In this document: piece after piece, positions 29,051 to 41,399 of the stretch | Position numbering within the stretch: position 1 is the first letter of the stretch | How the letters are laid out: every line of letters starts with the position of its first letter | Origin: Allocoprobacillus halotolerans | Lineage (GTDB): Bacteria; Bacillota_I; Bacilli_A; Erysipelotrichales; Coprobacillaceae | Length of the DNA stretch: 64,000 bases | Assembly: GCF_024399475.1 (NCBI RefSeq) | Contig: NZ_CP101620.1 | Span: forward strand, 2,213,608-2,277,607 | Reading direction: 5' to 3' | The notes under the pieces: model-generated | Told to the model about the DNA's origin: nothing | Seen by the model: only the letters and a program-made list of their open reading frames with translations | Databases searched by the model: none | Made by a program: the position numbers and the translations under genes

Positions 29051-29452
29051 ATGCAACTAAACATGACAACAGACTACGCGATTAGGATTGTTTTATATCT
29101 ATCTAGATCAGAAGGGAAATTAACATCAAAAGAGCTATCAGAAAATTTGTGTATCCCTCAGCATTATATATTAAAAGTAACTAAAAAATTAGAAAATGGA
29201 AAATTGATAAATGCATATAATGGAAAAAATGGAGGTTTTTCCATTGCGAAAGACAAAGCACAGATTAGTTTATTAGATATTATAAAGTTGACGGAACCTA
29301 CCATCAAGATAAACCGATGTTTAGAATTAGATAAGTATTGCAATAGATGTGCAACAGAATATTGTTCTGTTAGAAAAACTTATTGTTTTCTTCAAAAAAA
29401 TATGGAGGAAAGATTATCTTCAATTACTATTGAAGAAATATTGAATCAATAG
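29051..29452 (+). CDS. Rrf2-family transcriptional regulator with cysteine cluster
   Basis: 133 residues. Rrf2 winged helix: MTTDYAIRIVLYLSRSEG, then SKELSENLCIPQHYILKV and NGKNGGFSIAKDKAQISLLD. Cysteines at 90, 97, 100, 105 and 112 crowd the region where IscR/NsrR bind an Fe-S cluster. I choose ATG 29051, preceded by GGGAGGAATT, over an earlier ATG at 29015 with no ribosome site. It sits 24 bases before the adhesin gene as the likely first gene of the pilus operon, so it may tie pilus expression to redox or iron state. Confidence 0.85.
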   Translation: MQLNMTTDYAIRIVLYLSRSEGKLTSKELSENLCIPQHYILKVTKKLENGKLINAYNGKNGGFSIAKDKAQISLLDIIKLTEPTIKINRCLELDKYCNRCATEYCSVRKTYCFLQKNMEERLSSITIEEILNQ

Positions 29453-29475
29453 GTCTTTATAAGGGGAATTAAGAG

Positions 29476-32400
29476 ATGAAAAAGAGAAAAGTGAAAGATT
29501 TATTATTATTGTTGTTATGTTTAGCAATAACATTCTCTTCAGTTACAGTATATGGATTTTCAGAAACAAATATATATGCTGAAGTAAATGAGGGTGAAGA
29601 TCATATTGTTCCAGTTGAACTATCTAAGGACTATTCACATTTATATAAGGACGAAGCAATTCATATTTATAATCTTGAACAATTAAAAGCTGTAGGTACG
29701 AATCAAAAAGTAAAAGATTTAGATGAGACAAAAGATGGTTTTGGTTTGGGAAAAGATATTGTTGTTGCTAATCAAACAATCACATATGCATTAGACGCAA
29801 CTTATATATTAGAAAATGATATTGCATTAAATGGAGAAAAATGGAATTTGCCAGAAGGGTTTAATGGTTCTTTTATTCATAAACAGGAAAGTGAATCTCC
29901 TCAATTATATGATGAAGATACAGATACTATTTACCTATATAATTCCTACCAATTAGATTTGATAGAAAGTGATAAAGCTTCCTTGGAGCCTATATTATCA
30001 TTCGATTATGATGTAACTCAATTTGGAAAAGGACAATTGATTTATCCGAATGATTCACAAGAGTATCTAACATATAGCAATGAACATAATTATGTTCTTT
30101 CAAAAAACTTCACTGCTTTACGTCCTGCCACTGAGGCAATCAAAGTACAAAAAGAACAAGAAGAAAAGAAACAAGAAATAGAGACTCTGCAAAATAGTAA
30201 ATGGGGAAATGCAGAGTTATCCGGTAGAGATTATATAGGACAGGTTTATAAAGAGTTAAACGGCGTTAAATATATTCTTGTAGGAAACAAACAACAGTTG
30301 GCTGCTATCGGATCAAATAAACAGGTGACACCAACATTGGTTCTCGCAAAAAACCTGGTCTTTTAAATCCCACGAACAAATACACACCTCTTTATCCGGG
30401 AGATGCGATTTCAAAACGGATATAACGTTGAAATTGGATAAATCGGATAGTATAAATTTTAAATACTTTGAAGGAAATATAACCGAATTGATGAATGTAG
30501 ATTTCTTAAACGAAAACGGTTTACTAGGTAGTGTTAACGATATTTTAGGAGGCTTGTTAGGGAGCTTATTGGGAGGAGATCATGAAATTTTAGGTTATGA
30601 TAGTCAAAATGGAACATATATTTCAGAATCAACTTTAAAATCAGAATATTCAGGTTTAAAGTATTCTAGTGATGCGAATTATATTATTTTTAGAGATATT
30701 GACTTGAATAATGTTGATTGGAAGCCGTTGATGTTTAGTGGCACAATGGTCGGTGCTGTTTCTGAAGATAGCAATGCTGAAAGTACTTTATGGAAGGATG
30801 GCGGAATCGTAAATACAAGTCAGCCTGTCATTTCTAATATTACAGTGAATCAAACTTCTCCGATTGACATAAAAAAACAATCAGGAGTGGGCTTTTTGGA
30901 AGTATCATGTCAAAGTCTACGAAAACAATGGGTGTCGCTGGTCATCATGTTTCTGTAAAGAATATAAAACTTCAAAATATTTCCGTGACAAATGCAACTA
31001 GTGATATTGTGGATCATAGAGGATTGATACAAGGACTTTTAGATATTTTGAAGCCAATTTTAGGCGGTTTGTTAGGAAATCTTGGAGATGTGTTAGGAAA
31101 TTTACTAAATCCTAATGGCGATGGAGATCCAAGCGTTTTTGCGACCGGTTCATTTGCAGGTAGAATTAGTGGTGATGTATCTGTTGAAGATTGTGTTGTA
31201 GAAAATGTAATAAAGATAAGTAATGTAAATGACTTAACCGGTGGCTTTGTAGGGCATGTTGAAGGAATTACGGAATATGGAAATTTACAGGATGCTTTAG
31301 GGGATGTAACAACTATTTTAGAAAAACTCTTAAATATTATTCCATTTGTAGATTTAGGTACATTGATTGAGGTACTTTTAGATGGAAACATTATTGATTT
31401 AAGTAAGCTTATCCCGACAGGCTATAAAAGTCCAATCATTTCAAATTCTCACCTTGATAACAGTGGTAAAGATTTATCCGTTGGAAATACAGCATATAAT
31501 TTTCAAGGTGGTTTTGTTGGAAAAGCAGTTGGAACACAAATCAAAAATTCTTCAATCAAAGCAAACAGCTTAGCTGTAGCAGGAAAGAATATGGCAGGTG
31601 GATTTGCAGGATATAGTGCAAATGCCGAATTGGTGGGTGTATTAAATGGTTTAGGTATAGAATTGTTTAATGCATTCCAGCTGAATACATTCTTATTAAA
31701 TTGTCGTGTAGAAACCAAGAACTTAAATGTTCAGGCAAATGAAAGCTATAGTGGCGGTATCAGCGGTGCATTGGCAAACAGCTTTATTGTTGATGGTACT
31801 GTATCTGGAACAATCAATATTACAGCTCATTCTTATGCTGGTGGAATAAGTGGGATTGCGGCTTTAGGGCAATCTATTGCGTTAAAAGATTTTTATACCG
31901 GTAGAAAAGACTTAACGGGATTATTGGGGAATTTACTAAGTGGACTATTAACGCAAGATCAAGAAAACGTACTACTGTCTTTAACAGGTATTAGTCCAAG
32001 TGTTTTAGCTGGAAATGAAATAACAGGTTCGTTAACGGTGAAAGCAAAAGATAAGTATGCCGGAGGTATGGTTGGTCAAGGCGATGGAGTTAAAATTATT
32101 TCTTCTTCTGACTTAGAAACAAAATCCTATGTTTGGAAAAATCTTATCGATAAATTAAATTACACAGTATTAGGAAGAAAAAATACAATATCTAATTTAA
32201 AAGAAATTTCCGTTCAAGCTTGTAGTGGTGGAGTCATTGGAGAAGCAAAAACAGCAAGTGCCGGGGGACTCTTAAATACAACTTTAGGAATCGGAAATTT
32301 CTTAGGATTTGAAATTGAAAATATAACAGTATCGAGCATTGATACACCGGGAATTATTCATGCAACCCAGGATTATGCCGGTGGTTTTGCAGGTAAAGCG

Positions 32401-35400
32401 ATGGGTGGAAAAGTTTCGAATGTGCAGATCAGTGAACTTCAAAAAGTGGAAGCAAACAATTATGCCGGAGGATTTGTAGGCTATGGTGGAACCGGAAGTT
32501 TAGCTGAAACCGGGGCATTGAATATACTTGGTTTAGTTAAAATATCAAACCTGCTGAATCTAGCACAAGGACTTGTATTAGATATTAACGAATGTAATGT
32601 AAAAGGAACACTAAACGGATTTACAGTGAAGGCATTAGGAAGACGGACATCGGATGCTGATGTAACAAAACATTATGTTGGTGGGTTTATCGGAAAATCA
32701 ACAAGTGTACACATTCGCAATTCTCACGTAAAAACATTAAAAAATGTAACAGCTGATGAGATAAGCGGATATGCCGGTGGTTTTGCAGGTGCAACGGAAA
32801 CCGGAGGCTTAGCCGATGCTGCTAATAAGGATACAGAGGCATTAAAGCTTTTAGGAATCGATGGCTTATTGAATGCTGTTCCATATCTGGTATCTGATTT
32901 TAAAAACACAACAGTGGAGTATCAGCCGGAATCTGAAGAGGCTGTACAGGTACGTGCAGCGTATGCCGGTGGCTTTATTGGAGAAATGCAAAGTGGAAAT
33001 ATAAATAACAAAGATTTAGAGAATCCATATGCAGTATCGAATATATTCCATGTCCAAGGTACATATTATGCCGGTGGATTTGGTGGAAAGATCTATTCAG
33101 GTGGGTTAGCGACAGCCGGTGATTTATCCATTTTAAATGGACTCTTAAATATTAATGCCAGTAACCTGTTAAGTGTTTTAAATGTTTATATCCCAATCAT
33201 TCATTCAGCAGGCGTTTCTTCAAAAGGACTTATTGTTGAAGTAACCGCAATAAATAAAGATGACAGCAATTCCGGTAGTGCCGGAGGTTATGTCGGATAT
33301 GGAAGCGATTGAAAATCAGCAACTCGCATGTTGAGAAGTTAAAACATACAACGGTCAAAGCACCAAGTGATTTAAATAGCAGTGATGGTTCTTCCTATTT
33401 TTCTGATCAATCAAAGTATGCAATCAAAGGATTGCGATATGCCGGAGGGTATGTTGGTAAATTAGATATAGGAAGCTCAGCTGCGTTAGGCTCGGGATTA
33501 GGTGTTCTTGGAGATATTTTAGGTTTAAATGATGTAACGCAAGCGTTGGATGTTGTAGCATCTCAAATTGAACATTCGAATGTTTCAGGTGCAGTTGGGG
33601 GATATTCCGTACTTGCGAACTTCAAAGATGGCAATGATTTACAAGGTCATGCCGGAGGATATGCCGGAGCGATTGATGGTTCATCACTTCAGGATTGCAA
33701 TGCTTATAATTTCGAATATATTATCGGTCAAGAAACAGCCGGTGGATATGTTGGAAGAATGCAACCGGGAGATGTGGCAAGCGTTGTAGGAGATGCCAAA
33801 ATATTAGGTGGATTGTTAAATGTTGAAGGAAATCTGTTGTCCGTTCTTCAATCGTTTATTCCGATGATATACAATTCAGAAACAACATCTGTTCCATGTG
33901 GTGGTGCAGTTCGTGCTGATGCTGCTAGTGATGGAATACGTGAAAGAGGATTGGCTGGTGGGTATGTTGGACATAACCTAGGTGGAAGAATCGAAGGAAT
34001 GTCTGACAGAGAATGGAATAACGAGAAACCTACGGCTTTAAAAGAAAATGCAGCAGTACGTATTCGAAATGTTTATGGATATGAATTCGCCGGTGGTTTC
34101 AGCGGTCGAACAGAAAATACAAATGTTGCAGATACCGGAAATCTGAATGTATTATTTGGTATTATCAATATCAGCAATCCACTGTCTGCACTTGGGGCTG
34201 TTTATTCTGCGGAAACAAACACAGCAGTATATGGTCCATTAAGAAAATTAACCGTTGATGTATGGAATGCTTGGGTTGGAGCAGTCGGAATCAATGGAGC
34301 ATACGGTCAACAACTACAAGAGATAGGTAAAGTAGATACGCAAGAACAGTTAAATGAAATTATTGAAAAATATGCTTATGGATATGATGTTAAGGCTGCT
34401 AGAGAAGTCGTTGGTACATTGGCAACCCAAGGTGGCAGTGCCGGTGGCTATGTTGGAAGAATGGACGGAGGAGTTGTAACTTCTGGACATGCACATGATA
34501 TAAAATTAGTTACTGCTTATCGAAGCAGTGGTGGATTTGTCGGTGAGATGTCAAGTGCCGGTGTAGCCAATGTCGGTGGCATTCAAATAGGAGATCTTGA
34601 TGTTGTAGGCTCCTTACCGGTGTTGCAGACATTCGTACCGGTAATCAATACTTCCTCTGCTTATGGCTATCGTTCAGGAGCAACGATTCTTGCGAACGGA
34701 ACGGATTTAAATAACCAGCAAGGTCATGCCGGTGGATTCGCAGGAATTATCATTGGTGGTCAAATTAAAGGAGAGATAGATGATTTCTGTTCCATTGAGA
34801 AATTAAAAACAGTCAAGGGAACAAATACAATCGGTGGATTTGCCGGAAGTATCCTTTCAGGAAGTGCTGCTGAAGTAAATGTTGGATCAAGCAGTGGTTT
34901 GCTTCCAATATTATTAAAGCCTATTTTAGGAAATCCGGATAAGTTAGCTTCTTTATTAAATGCAACGGTATCTACAATAAAATATGCGAAAGTAGATGCA
35001 TGGGATCCTTGGGGTATTACTATTGATGGAAGATACCAAGAAGGTAACGATCCAAACACACAATATACCTATGCAAGTGGCGGTTTTGCAGGAAATATAA
35101 GTGGAGCGGTAGTAGGAGATAAAGATAGCAATCAAGATTCATTGATTGTAAACAACGTAAGAAAAGTAATCGGCGGGGAACATGTCGGAGGTTTCTTTGG
35201 ACTAGCAGATGTGGCAGCCGTCGCTGAAGTAGGAGACAATGCATCAAATGGTATTTTAGGTCTCATTAAGCTTGGTGAGTTGGATGTACTGGATGCTTTC
35301 CGAACGTATATTTATCATGCATCAGTGCGTGGTTCAACGGAGAATGGACTAAGCGTTAATGCCAATACCCAAAACGAAGCAGGAGCATTTGAAAACATAG

Positions 35401-37207
35401 TACAAACAGGAAATGCCGGTGGTTTTGGCGAAGCTTATTAAATGGGTCTGTAAAAAATGCAAGCGTTACGAATCTGAATCAAGTGAATGCATTGAATTAT
35501 ACCGGTGGTTTCATCGGGCATCTTGGAAAAAGCGGTGTTGTTGATTTAGATAAAGCAAGCACCGGAGGAGCACTTAGTGGCTTATTAAATGCCACAGCTG
35601 GTGTGTTGGATAACTTTGGTTCACATTGCGATCATTGTAAGGTTGAAGGAATACAAGCAGGCTTTATTGTCAATTCAAAAAATGGAAAAGAAAGCATTGC
35701 CGGAGGATTTACAGGACTTGCGGATCTTGCAAAAATAGATGATAGCCATGTTACAAATATCAAGAAAGTAAGTAGTGATCAAATTGCCGGTGGATTTGTT
35801 GGAAGAACGACATTCTCTTACCTAGCAGATATTGATGCAGGTTCCAACACATTGCTAGATCCCGTTTTGAGTATTGTAAATAAATTATTGGATTATTTAT
35901 ATATTGATAATTTAGAAAACTTAGGTGCAATTGATATAGGATTGGGAAAACTTTTAGAAGTCAAGTTGCTAAGTGATGGCAAAACACTTTCTGTAACTCT
36001 TCTAGGATTACCGATTTCGGTTGCTTTAGTAAAAAATAACGGAGATGGAACAAGTGATCTAGCCCAAATTCACATTGGAGACAGTTATATTGAGGTGCCT
36101 TGTACCAATACAGAGGGAAATCATATAAGCGAGGAAGATAAGAAAAATATCAATATTAGTCTAATTAAATCCAATCGTACAAGTATTAAACATTCTTCAG
36201 TTACAGGAATTTCAATTGGCTATGATGTTTTTGGTGGTGGTGCAAATGATGAAAAAGACGGTACACATGAAAAAGGTCATGCCGGTGGGTTTGTAGGATA
36301 TAACGATGAAGGATTGTTTGAAAATAATCAAATGTATTATGCAGATACCATTCGTGGTATTCGAGATAAGGTCGGTCCGTTCGCTGGTAAAACTTCTTTA
36401 GATTCAGCATACGATTTTAATACAGTTGAAAATATCGAAGGAAATCAGAATGGATATCGTGTTTATCGTAATCATAATGACTTAACTTCTCTTATAGTCG
36501 ATAGTAAAACGATAACTGCAGAATTATCCAATAAGAATTGGAATGAGTTTGTAATCTCACATATTAAAGATATAGATATATATGATAAGTTCAAAAATGC
36601 TATTCTTTCTAGCGTTGATATAACAGAAGATGCAGGGGTTTATGTTTCATCAGCGAAAGCAGTATTGATGGAAGATAAAAAAACATCAGAGAATGAGGAA
36701 AATTTATCCCCACCTCCATCTGATATGCAAGATCCTTGCGATGAGTTAATCAATTTAACAATCAACAAGATTTGGAAAGATTTTGGCAATTTTGAAAATA
36801 TTCGCCCAGCTCAAATCGAACTTCTTTTAACAAGAACATACAAAGAAAATGGTTCAGAGATTAAAGATGCACAATTTGAACAGACGATTATAGTAACACC
36901 ATCAGATGATATGCAAAATATATGGCGAGAGACTGTGAAAGGATTAGAAGCCTATAAAGTATTAGATGATGGTACGCAAGCTTATTATACCTATCAATTA
37001 ACTGAAAAAGCGGTAGATGGCTATTCGACAACAATCGAGAGTTCAGAAGATGGATTCACTATTACGATTACCAATTCACATATTCCGTTTTTACCGGATA
37101 CAGGTGGGATAGGAACATTAGCATTTACCCTTATAGGAATGATAGGTATAGGAGCAGTATTGTATAGTTTAAGGAAAGGAAGAAAGAAAAATGAAAAATA
37201 TGCTTAA
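29476..37207 (+). CDS. Giant LPXTG pilus-tip adhesin with glycine-rich repeats, frameshifted
   Basis: Repaired length about 2578 residues. Signal peptide (KDLLLLLLCLAITFSSVTVYG), an N-terminal region, then dozens of YAGGFVG/SAGGYVG-type repeats resembling GLUG motifs and alternating with hydrophobic LLGGLLG-like spacers, a Cna-B-like domain near the end (LTINKIWKDFGNFENI...YQLTEKAVDGY) and an LPDTG sorting signal with helix and KGRKKNEK. The frame breaks at A6 30348-30353, near 30405, T5 30893-30897, G 33307 and G 35430; each is repaired by adding one base, and the repeat pattern continues across every junction. Overlaps the pilin start by 17 bases. Likely the ancillary/tip pilin. Confidence 0.85.
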
Positions 37208-38654
37208 AAAATTAGGAACAATTGCGTTTACATTTTTTGTTATGTTTTCAATGGCAACAAATGTATTCGTGCGCAACACAAGGAACAATCACCCTACACA
37301 CAGGAAAACACAATGTTAACGGAGTAACATTTAAAGTTTATAAGATGATGGATGCCACTGTTACAGCAGATGGAACAGCAGCAGCGTATACAATCGGTAG
37401 TGATTTTAAAGATTTCTTTGTAACAAATGCCAATCTAGGTAGCAATGTTACTGATGAACAGGCATATAACTACATTAGAGATAATGTAAAGAATGCAGAA
37501 TTTCAAACGAAAGTGAAGGAATATGTTAAAACTAAATCATTATCACCTGTTGCAACATTAACTGGAAAAGAAGGAACGAAAACATATACTACAAGTGCAT
37601 TAGATACAGGTTATTATGTTATTATTCCAAGTGATGAAAGCTTTACTCCAATGTTTACAACCGTAGCAAAAGCAAACCAAGACGTTTATCTAAAAGGAAA
37701 AAACCTGATGTAGATAAAACCGTTAATGGAAATGATTGGACTTCTGCACAGGTGGGAGATACTATTCGATTCAAGGTGGAATCTATGGTTCCAAATATGA
37801 CAGGATATACTGAGTACCACTTCCAATTAACAGATACAATGAGTTCAGGGTTAACCGTATCAGCAGATACATTGAACGAAAAAGTTACGATTGGTAATCA
37901 AGTACTTACAAAAGATACTAATTATACAGTAGAAATTGCAGATCAAACAATTACCATTAAAATCAAGGATTTTATTAAGTATCAAGCTCAAGCAAATGAA
38001 GCTATCGTATTCGAATATAGTGCAGTGTTAAATGAAAAAGCAGTTGAAAAGGATAAAGAAACCAATACTGCAAATGTCGAATATGGAAATGATCCAAATC
38101 AGTTAGATAAGGGAACTCCTGATACAGTCATTGTAAGAACACATAAGTTAACTATTACAAAGACAAATCAAGATGGTAGTGAAAAACTAGCAGGAGCACA
38201 ATTTAAATTGTATAAAGGAGATGCTGCGAGCGGTGATCCAATTAAATTTGTGAAACTTGGAGATGGAAAATATAGAGTAGCTATTAAAAATGCTCTAAAT
38301 GCTACAGATACACTGGAGTCACCGAATGGTAATGATGGTGTTAAAGGTATCATTACTATTTCCGGTTTAGATGCTGGAACTTATACATTGGTCGAAACCA
38401 AAGCACCTGATGGATATAACAAATTAGATAATCCTACAACAATCACGATTCAAGCAACGTCTAATAATAACGGAACTGATGTTACCGTAAGTGGAAATGA
38501 AGTGACTGTAAAGAACAATAAAGGTTCTTTATTACCGGAAACCGGTGGAATGGGTACTGTGTTATTTACCGTTGTTGGTGTAGGTGGAATCTTAGCAGTA
38601 GGATATTCATTTATGAAGTCAAATAAAAAGAATAGATTACATGAAAAGAAATAA
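37191..38654 (+). CDS. Major pilin with Cna-B domain and LPETG anchor, frameshifted
   Basis: Repaired length ~488 residues. Signal peptide (MKNMLKKLGTIAFTFFVMFS), an N-terminal pilin domain, a pilin-like lysine region (VYLKGKKPDVDKTV), a fimbrial isopeptide domain, a Cna-B domain with an E-box (YTLVETKAPDGY) and the anchor LPETG plus helix and KKNRLHEKK. These are the hallmarks of FimA/SpaA-type polymerised pilins. Frame changes occur near 37271-37278 (signal-peptide end) and at the A6 run 37698-37703 (one A short). The next gene is its class C sortase. Confidence 0.88.
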
Positions 38655-38663
38655 CCTATACTT

Positions 38664-39512
38664 ATGAGTAGGAAAAAGAGAATTTTTGATGGAATTAGGA
38701 TCATAGCATTATTGTTTTTTGTTGGTGTATTGCTCTATCCCACAGTTAGTGATTATTTGTCAAGAATTCATAGCTCCAAAGTTATTCAATCGTATGAAAA
38801 ATCTATTGTAGGATTGGATCAAGAGACAAAAAATAAAATGCTTCAAGAAGCACAAGCATACAATTCCTCTTTGATAGGAAAAGAGGAATTGTATGATCCT
38901 TTTATGAGTATTGAAAAAGTAGATAAGTATTATATGAGTTTGCTAAATTCTAATGGTGATGGAGTCATGGGATATATTCAGATTCCTAGAATTGACGTTA
39001 AATTACCAATCTACCATACTACTTCAGACAAGGTCTTACAAAAAGGAGTCGGACATTTACAAGGAACTTCTTTACCGGTTGGGGGTAAGAGTACCCATGT
39101 GGCTTTATCAGGTCATAGAGGCTTGCCAAGCTCCAGTTTGTTTACGGATTTAGATTTGTTAGAAATCGGAGATATTTTCTATATGGAAGTGCTGGGAAAT
39201 ACAAGTGCTTATAAAATTGATCAAATCAAGATCGTTTTACCAACAGAAACAAAAGATCTTGAAATTGTAGATGGAAAAGACTATGTAACATTGATTACTT
39301 GTACTCCTTATTCTGTCAATACTCATCGATTGTTAGTTAGAGGAACAAGGATTGATTATCAAAAAGCGATTAAAGAACAAGTCAATGAAGTTAATAACGG
39401 AATTCATATACCGTTTGAAATTCAAATTCTTCTCATTGGGTTTACAGTTTTAGCACTAATCTTTTTATTATGGAAGGTAAGGAGGAAAAAACATGAAGTG
39501 GTTAGTAAATAA
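38664..39512 (+). CDS. srtC: Class C (pilus-polymerising) sortase
   Basis: 282 residues with N- and C-terminal membrane helices. The lid motif is LYDPF, the catalytic His lies in LSGHRGLPSSS, the catalytic Cys in TLITCTPYSVNTHRLLVRG, with Arg after it. This set, including the DPF lid and the C-terminal helix, defines class C sortases that join pilin subunits through lysines. It follows the major pilin by nine bases and overlaps the minor pilin start by 20. Confidence 0.93.
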   Translation: MSRKKRIFDGIRIIALLFFVGVLLYPTVSDYLSRIHSSKVIQSYEKSIVGLDQETKNKMLQEAQAYNSSLIGKEELYDPFMSIEKVDKYYMSLLNSNGDGVMGYIQIPRIDVKLPIYHTTSDKVLQKGVGHLQGTSLPVGGKSTHVALSGHRGLPSSSLFTDLDLLEIGDIFYMEVLGNTSAYKIDQIKIVLPTETKDLEIVDGKDYVTLITCTPYSVNTHRLLVRGTRIDYQKAIKEQVNEVNNGIHIPFEIQILLIGFTVLALIFLLWKVRRKKHEVVSK

Positions 39513-40152
39513 AAATCATTTAAAAATCATAATCATTTGTATGTTATTTATCTTTTTGCCTACAAGAACAGTTTTTGCTAAAGAAAATATAGGCTCCATT
39601 TCTCTGTGTGCTCATTATCTTGATGATGGTAAAGTTATTGAACTTAGTGATGTGCCATTTCAGATTGTTAAAGTTGCGGATGTTGTTAGCGGAGAAGTTG
39701 TCAATGTTGGTGATTTTAAATATTTTAAGAAGATTTCGACAAATATGAATGCATCACAGATGAAAGAAGTGAGTTATGAATTACAAGCATATATGAAAAG
39801 TAAGAATATTTCGTTTACTGATGAAAAAAGTACGAATAAGAATGGAATCGTTCAATTTTCTAATTTAAATTTAGGTTTATATTTCGTTTCTCAAAAAGAA
39901 AAAGAGGATAGTAAATATTATTCGGAACCGTTTTTACTATCCGTACCTATGGTTGAGGATAGTGATGAAGTATTTAATGTCTATTCTAAGCCAAAATTTA
40001 TTGAGAAAGATGATAATGAGATTCCTATTTCTCCTAATATTCCAGATAGTTCGGTAAGAACAGGCGATAATACAAATGTAATATTATGGACAGTATTATT
40101 GTTAGTTTCAGGATTAGCTATGTTAAGTGTTACAAGAAAACGAAAAAAATAA
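39493..40152 (+). CDS. Minor (basal) pilin with VRTGD-type anchor
   Basis: 219 residues. Signal peptide (IIIICMLFIFLPTRTVFA), one Cna-B-like/SpaA domain (SLCAHYLDDGKVIELSDVPF...LGLYFVSQKE) and a C-terminal SVRTGDNTN anchor with helix and RKRKK. Like the 20332 surface protein it lacks Leu-Pro in the anchor, so it may be handled by a different (housekeeping) sortase that fixes the pilus base to the wall. Overlaps the sortase gene; a terminator follows. Confidence 0.85.
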   Translation: MKWLVNKNHLKIIIICMLFIFLPTRTVFAKENIGSISLCAHYLDDGKVIELSDVPFQIVKVADVVSGEVVNVGDFKYFKKISTNMNASQMKEVSYELQAYMKSKNISFTDEKSTNKNGIVQFSNLNLGLYFVSQKEKEDSKYYSEPFLLSVPMVEDSDEVFNVYSKPKFIEKDDNEIPISPNIPDSSVRTGDNTNVILWTVLLLVSGLAMLSVTRKRKK

Positions 40153-40163
40153 TTGTTTTAATC

Positions 40164-40199
40164 AAGGGTAGTTGCTTCATAATAGCATTACCCTTTTTT
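40164..40199 (+). terminator. Terminator of the pilus operon
   Basis: AAGGGTA ... TACCCTT stem with inner pairing and T6. Confidence 0.8.
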
Positions 40200-40392
40200 A
40201 GTTAATACTGCTATATATGGAGATATTTTATAAAGACATTATTCTTTGGGTAATAGATAAAGTGTAGAAAACATTTTTAGAATTACCATGATTAGACACA
40301 GTCTATCCCATAAGTATCTTTCTAATTATGTGGGGCTATAAAAGTCTCTAGAATTAAATAGCGAATTCATAACTATAAGGGAGAGAAAAGTT

Positions 40393-40437
40393 ATGAACAA
40401 TAATCGTGCTCCTCCTTTTTCAATTTTTATCAATTAA
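40393..40437 (+). CDS. Possible leader peptide (14 aa)
   Basis: ATG 40393 after GGGAGAGAAAAG reads MNNNRAPPFSIFIN and stops just before ATG 40440. Could be a leader or a gene remnant. The rest of 40200-40439 shows nothing I can name. Confidence 0.25.
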   Translation: MNNNRAPPFSIFIN

Positions 40438-40439
40438 AT

Positions 40440-40718
40440 ATGAGGAGGAAATTATTTAGGGACCTATGCAGTCATCAAGTGAATGAACTAAAAGTCTCTG
40501 CTATTCAAAATCATATGATCACTGTTAGTGCAAAAAGATTTTTAAAGAGGAAATGGACGGATTCATTTAAAATGAGTAGATTTATGACTTCTATCATAGA
40601 AAAAGAAACCACAGTTTTTTTTGTAAATTACTCTACTAGAATTTCAGTATTTCCAGATACTTATGATGAATTAGACAATTATTGTTATGCTCATGATGTA
40701 ATTATTTTGAAAGTATAA
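40440..40718 (+). CDS. Unknown 92-residue protein
   Basis: Starts MRRKLFRDLCSHQVNELKVS and ends DELDNYCYAHDVIILKV. No motif recognised. The AGGAGG directly after the ATG could be the ribosome site of a later start, so the true start is uncertain. The neighbours are conjugative-element genes, so it is probably an accessory gene of that element. Confidence 0.4.
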   Translation: MRRKLFRDLCSHQVNELKVSAIQNHMITVSAKRFLKRKWTDSFKMSRFMTSIIEKETTVFFVNYSTRISVFPDTYDELDNYCYAHDVIILKV

Positions 40719-40794
40719 TATGGAGTTTAAAATTAGATGTCGCAGTCCTCCTATTCTAAATAGTTTATCTTTTACGTAAATGGAGGATTATCAT

Positions 40795-41211
40795 ATGGAT
40801 TACGATTATAAAAAAGAGTACATGCGTTGGAAAGAATGGAAAGATGAAGAGGAAAAGCTTTTAAGACAGCATCATTTCAACGAACAAAAAATAGAAGAAT
40901 TACATGAATTTGATTTGAAACAGTTTAATGCAGAGCGAAGATTTAGACGAAATCAAAATGTTACAAAAGATATTTTTTGATATGCAGCCAGTGCATGACA
41001 GAAAAATCTTTATTCAATAGAAGAGGTATTAGATCAGTTAGAAAATGAAACATTATTTGAATATTTAAAACATGCCGATCCAATTGTATCAAATATTATT
41101 TTATTAAAGCAACAAGGCTATAACGTTCGAGAAATTTCACAAATTCTAGGTATTTCTATGAGTTCAATCTACCGTAAAATAAAAAAAGTAAAAAAACTTT
41201 TAAAAATGTGA
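40795..41211 (+). CDS. Sigma-70-like small factor of conjugative elements, frameshifted
   Basis: Begins MDYDYKKEYMRWKEWKDEEE, typical of the small sigma-like proteins of Tn1549-type elements. The frame stops at TGA after a T6 run (~40973-40978); with T7, and one more A in the A5 run after GACAG (~41001-41005), it reads on through SIEEVLDQLENETLFEYLKH to the region-4-like helix-turn-helix QGYNVREISQILGISMSSIY and ends at TGA 41211. About 139 residues when repaired. Possibly also a real decay product. Confidence 0.6.
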
Positions 41212-41399
41212 AAAAAAGATGTTTTCATGGCATATATAGTGAAGCCAATTGATGAAATGGTTTCAGACAGTTCCTTGAAAACAAAATAACAACTATTAGA
41301 TACGTTCCTATTAAATGAGCCTTTCAGTCAATACGCCATGACCAGTGATATGAGAGCGAATAAGATTGAACTGTAAAAACATCTAGCAATTGTTTGGCA

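Noticed and set aside
31014-31718. Reverse-strand proline-rich frames in the adhesin
   Set aside because: Antisense of glycine-rich repeats; no start signals.
38168-38353. Reverse-strand frame in the pilin gene
   Set aside because: Shadow of the Cna-B coding region.
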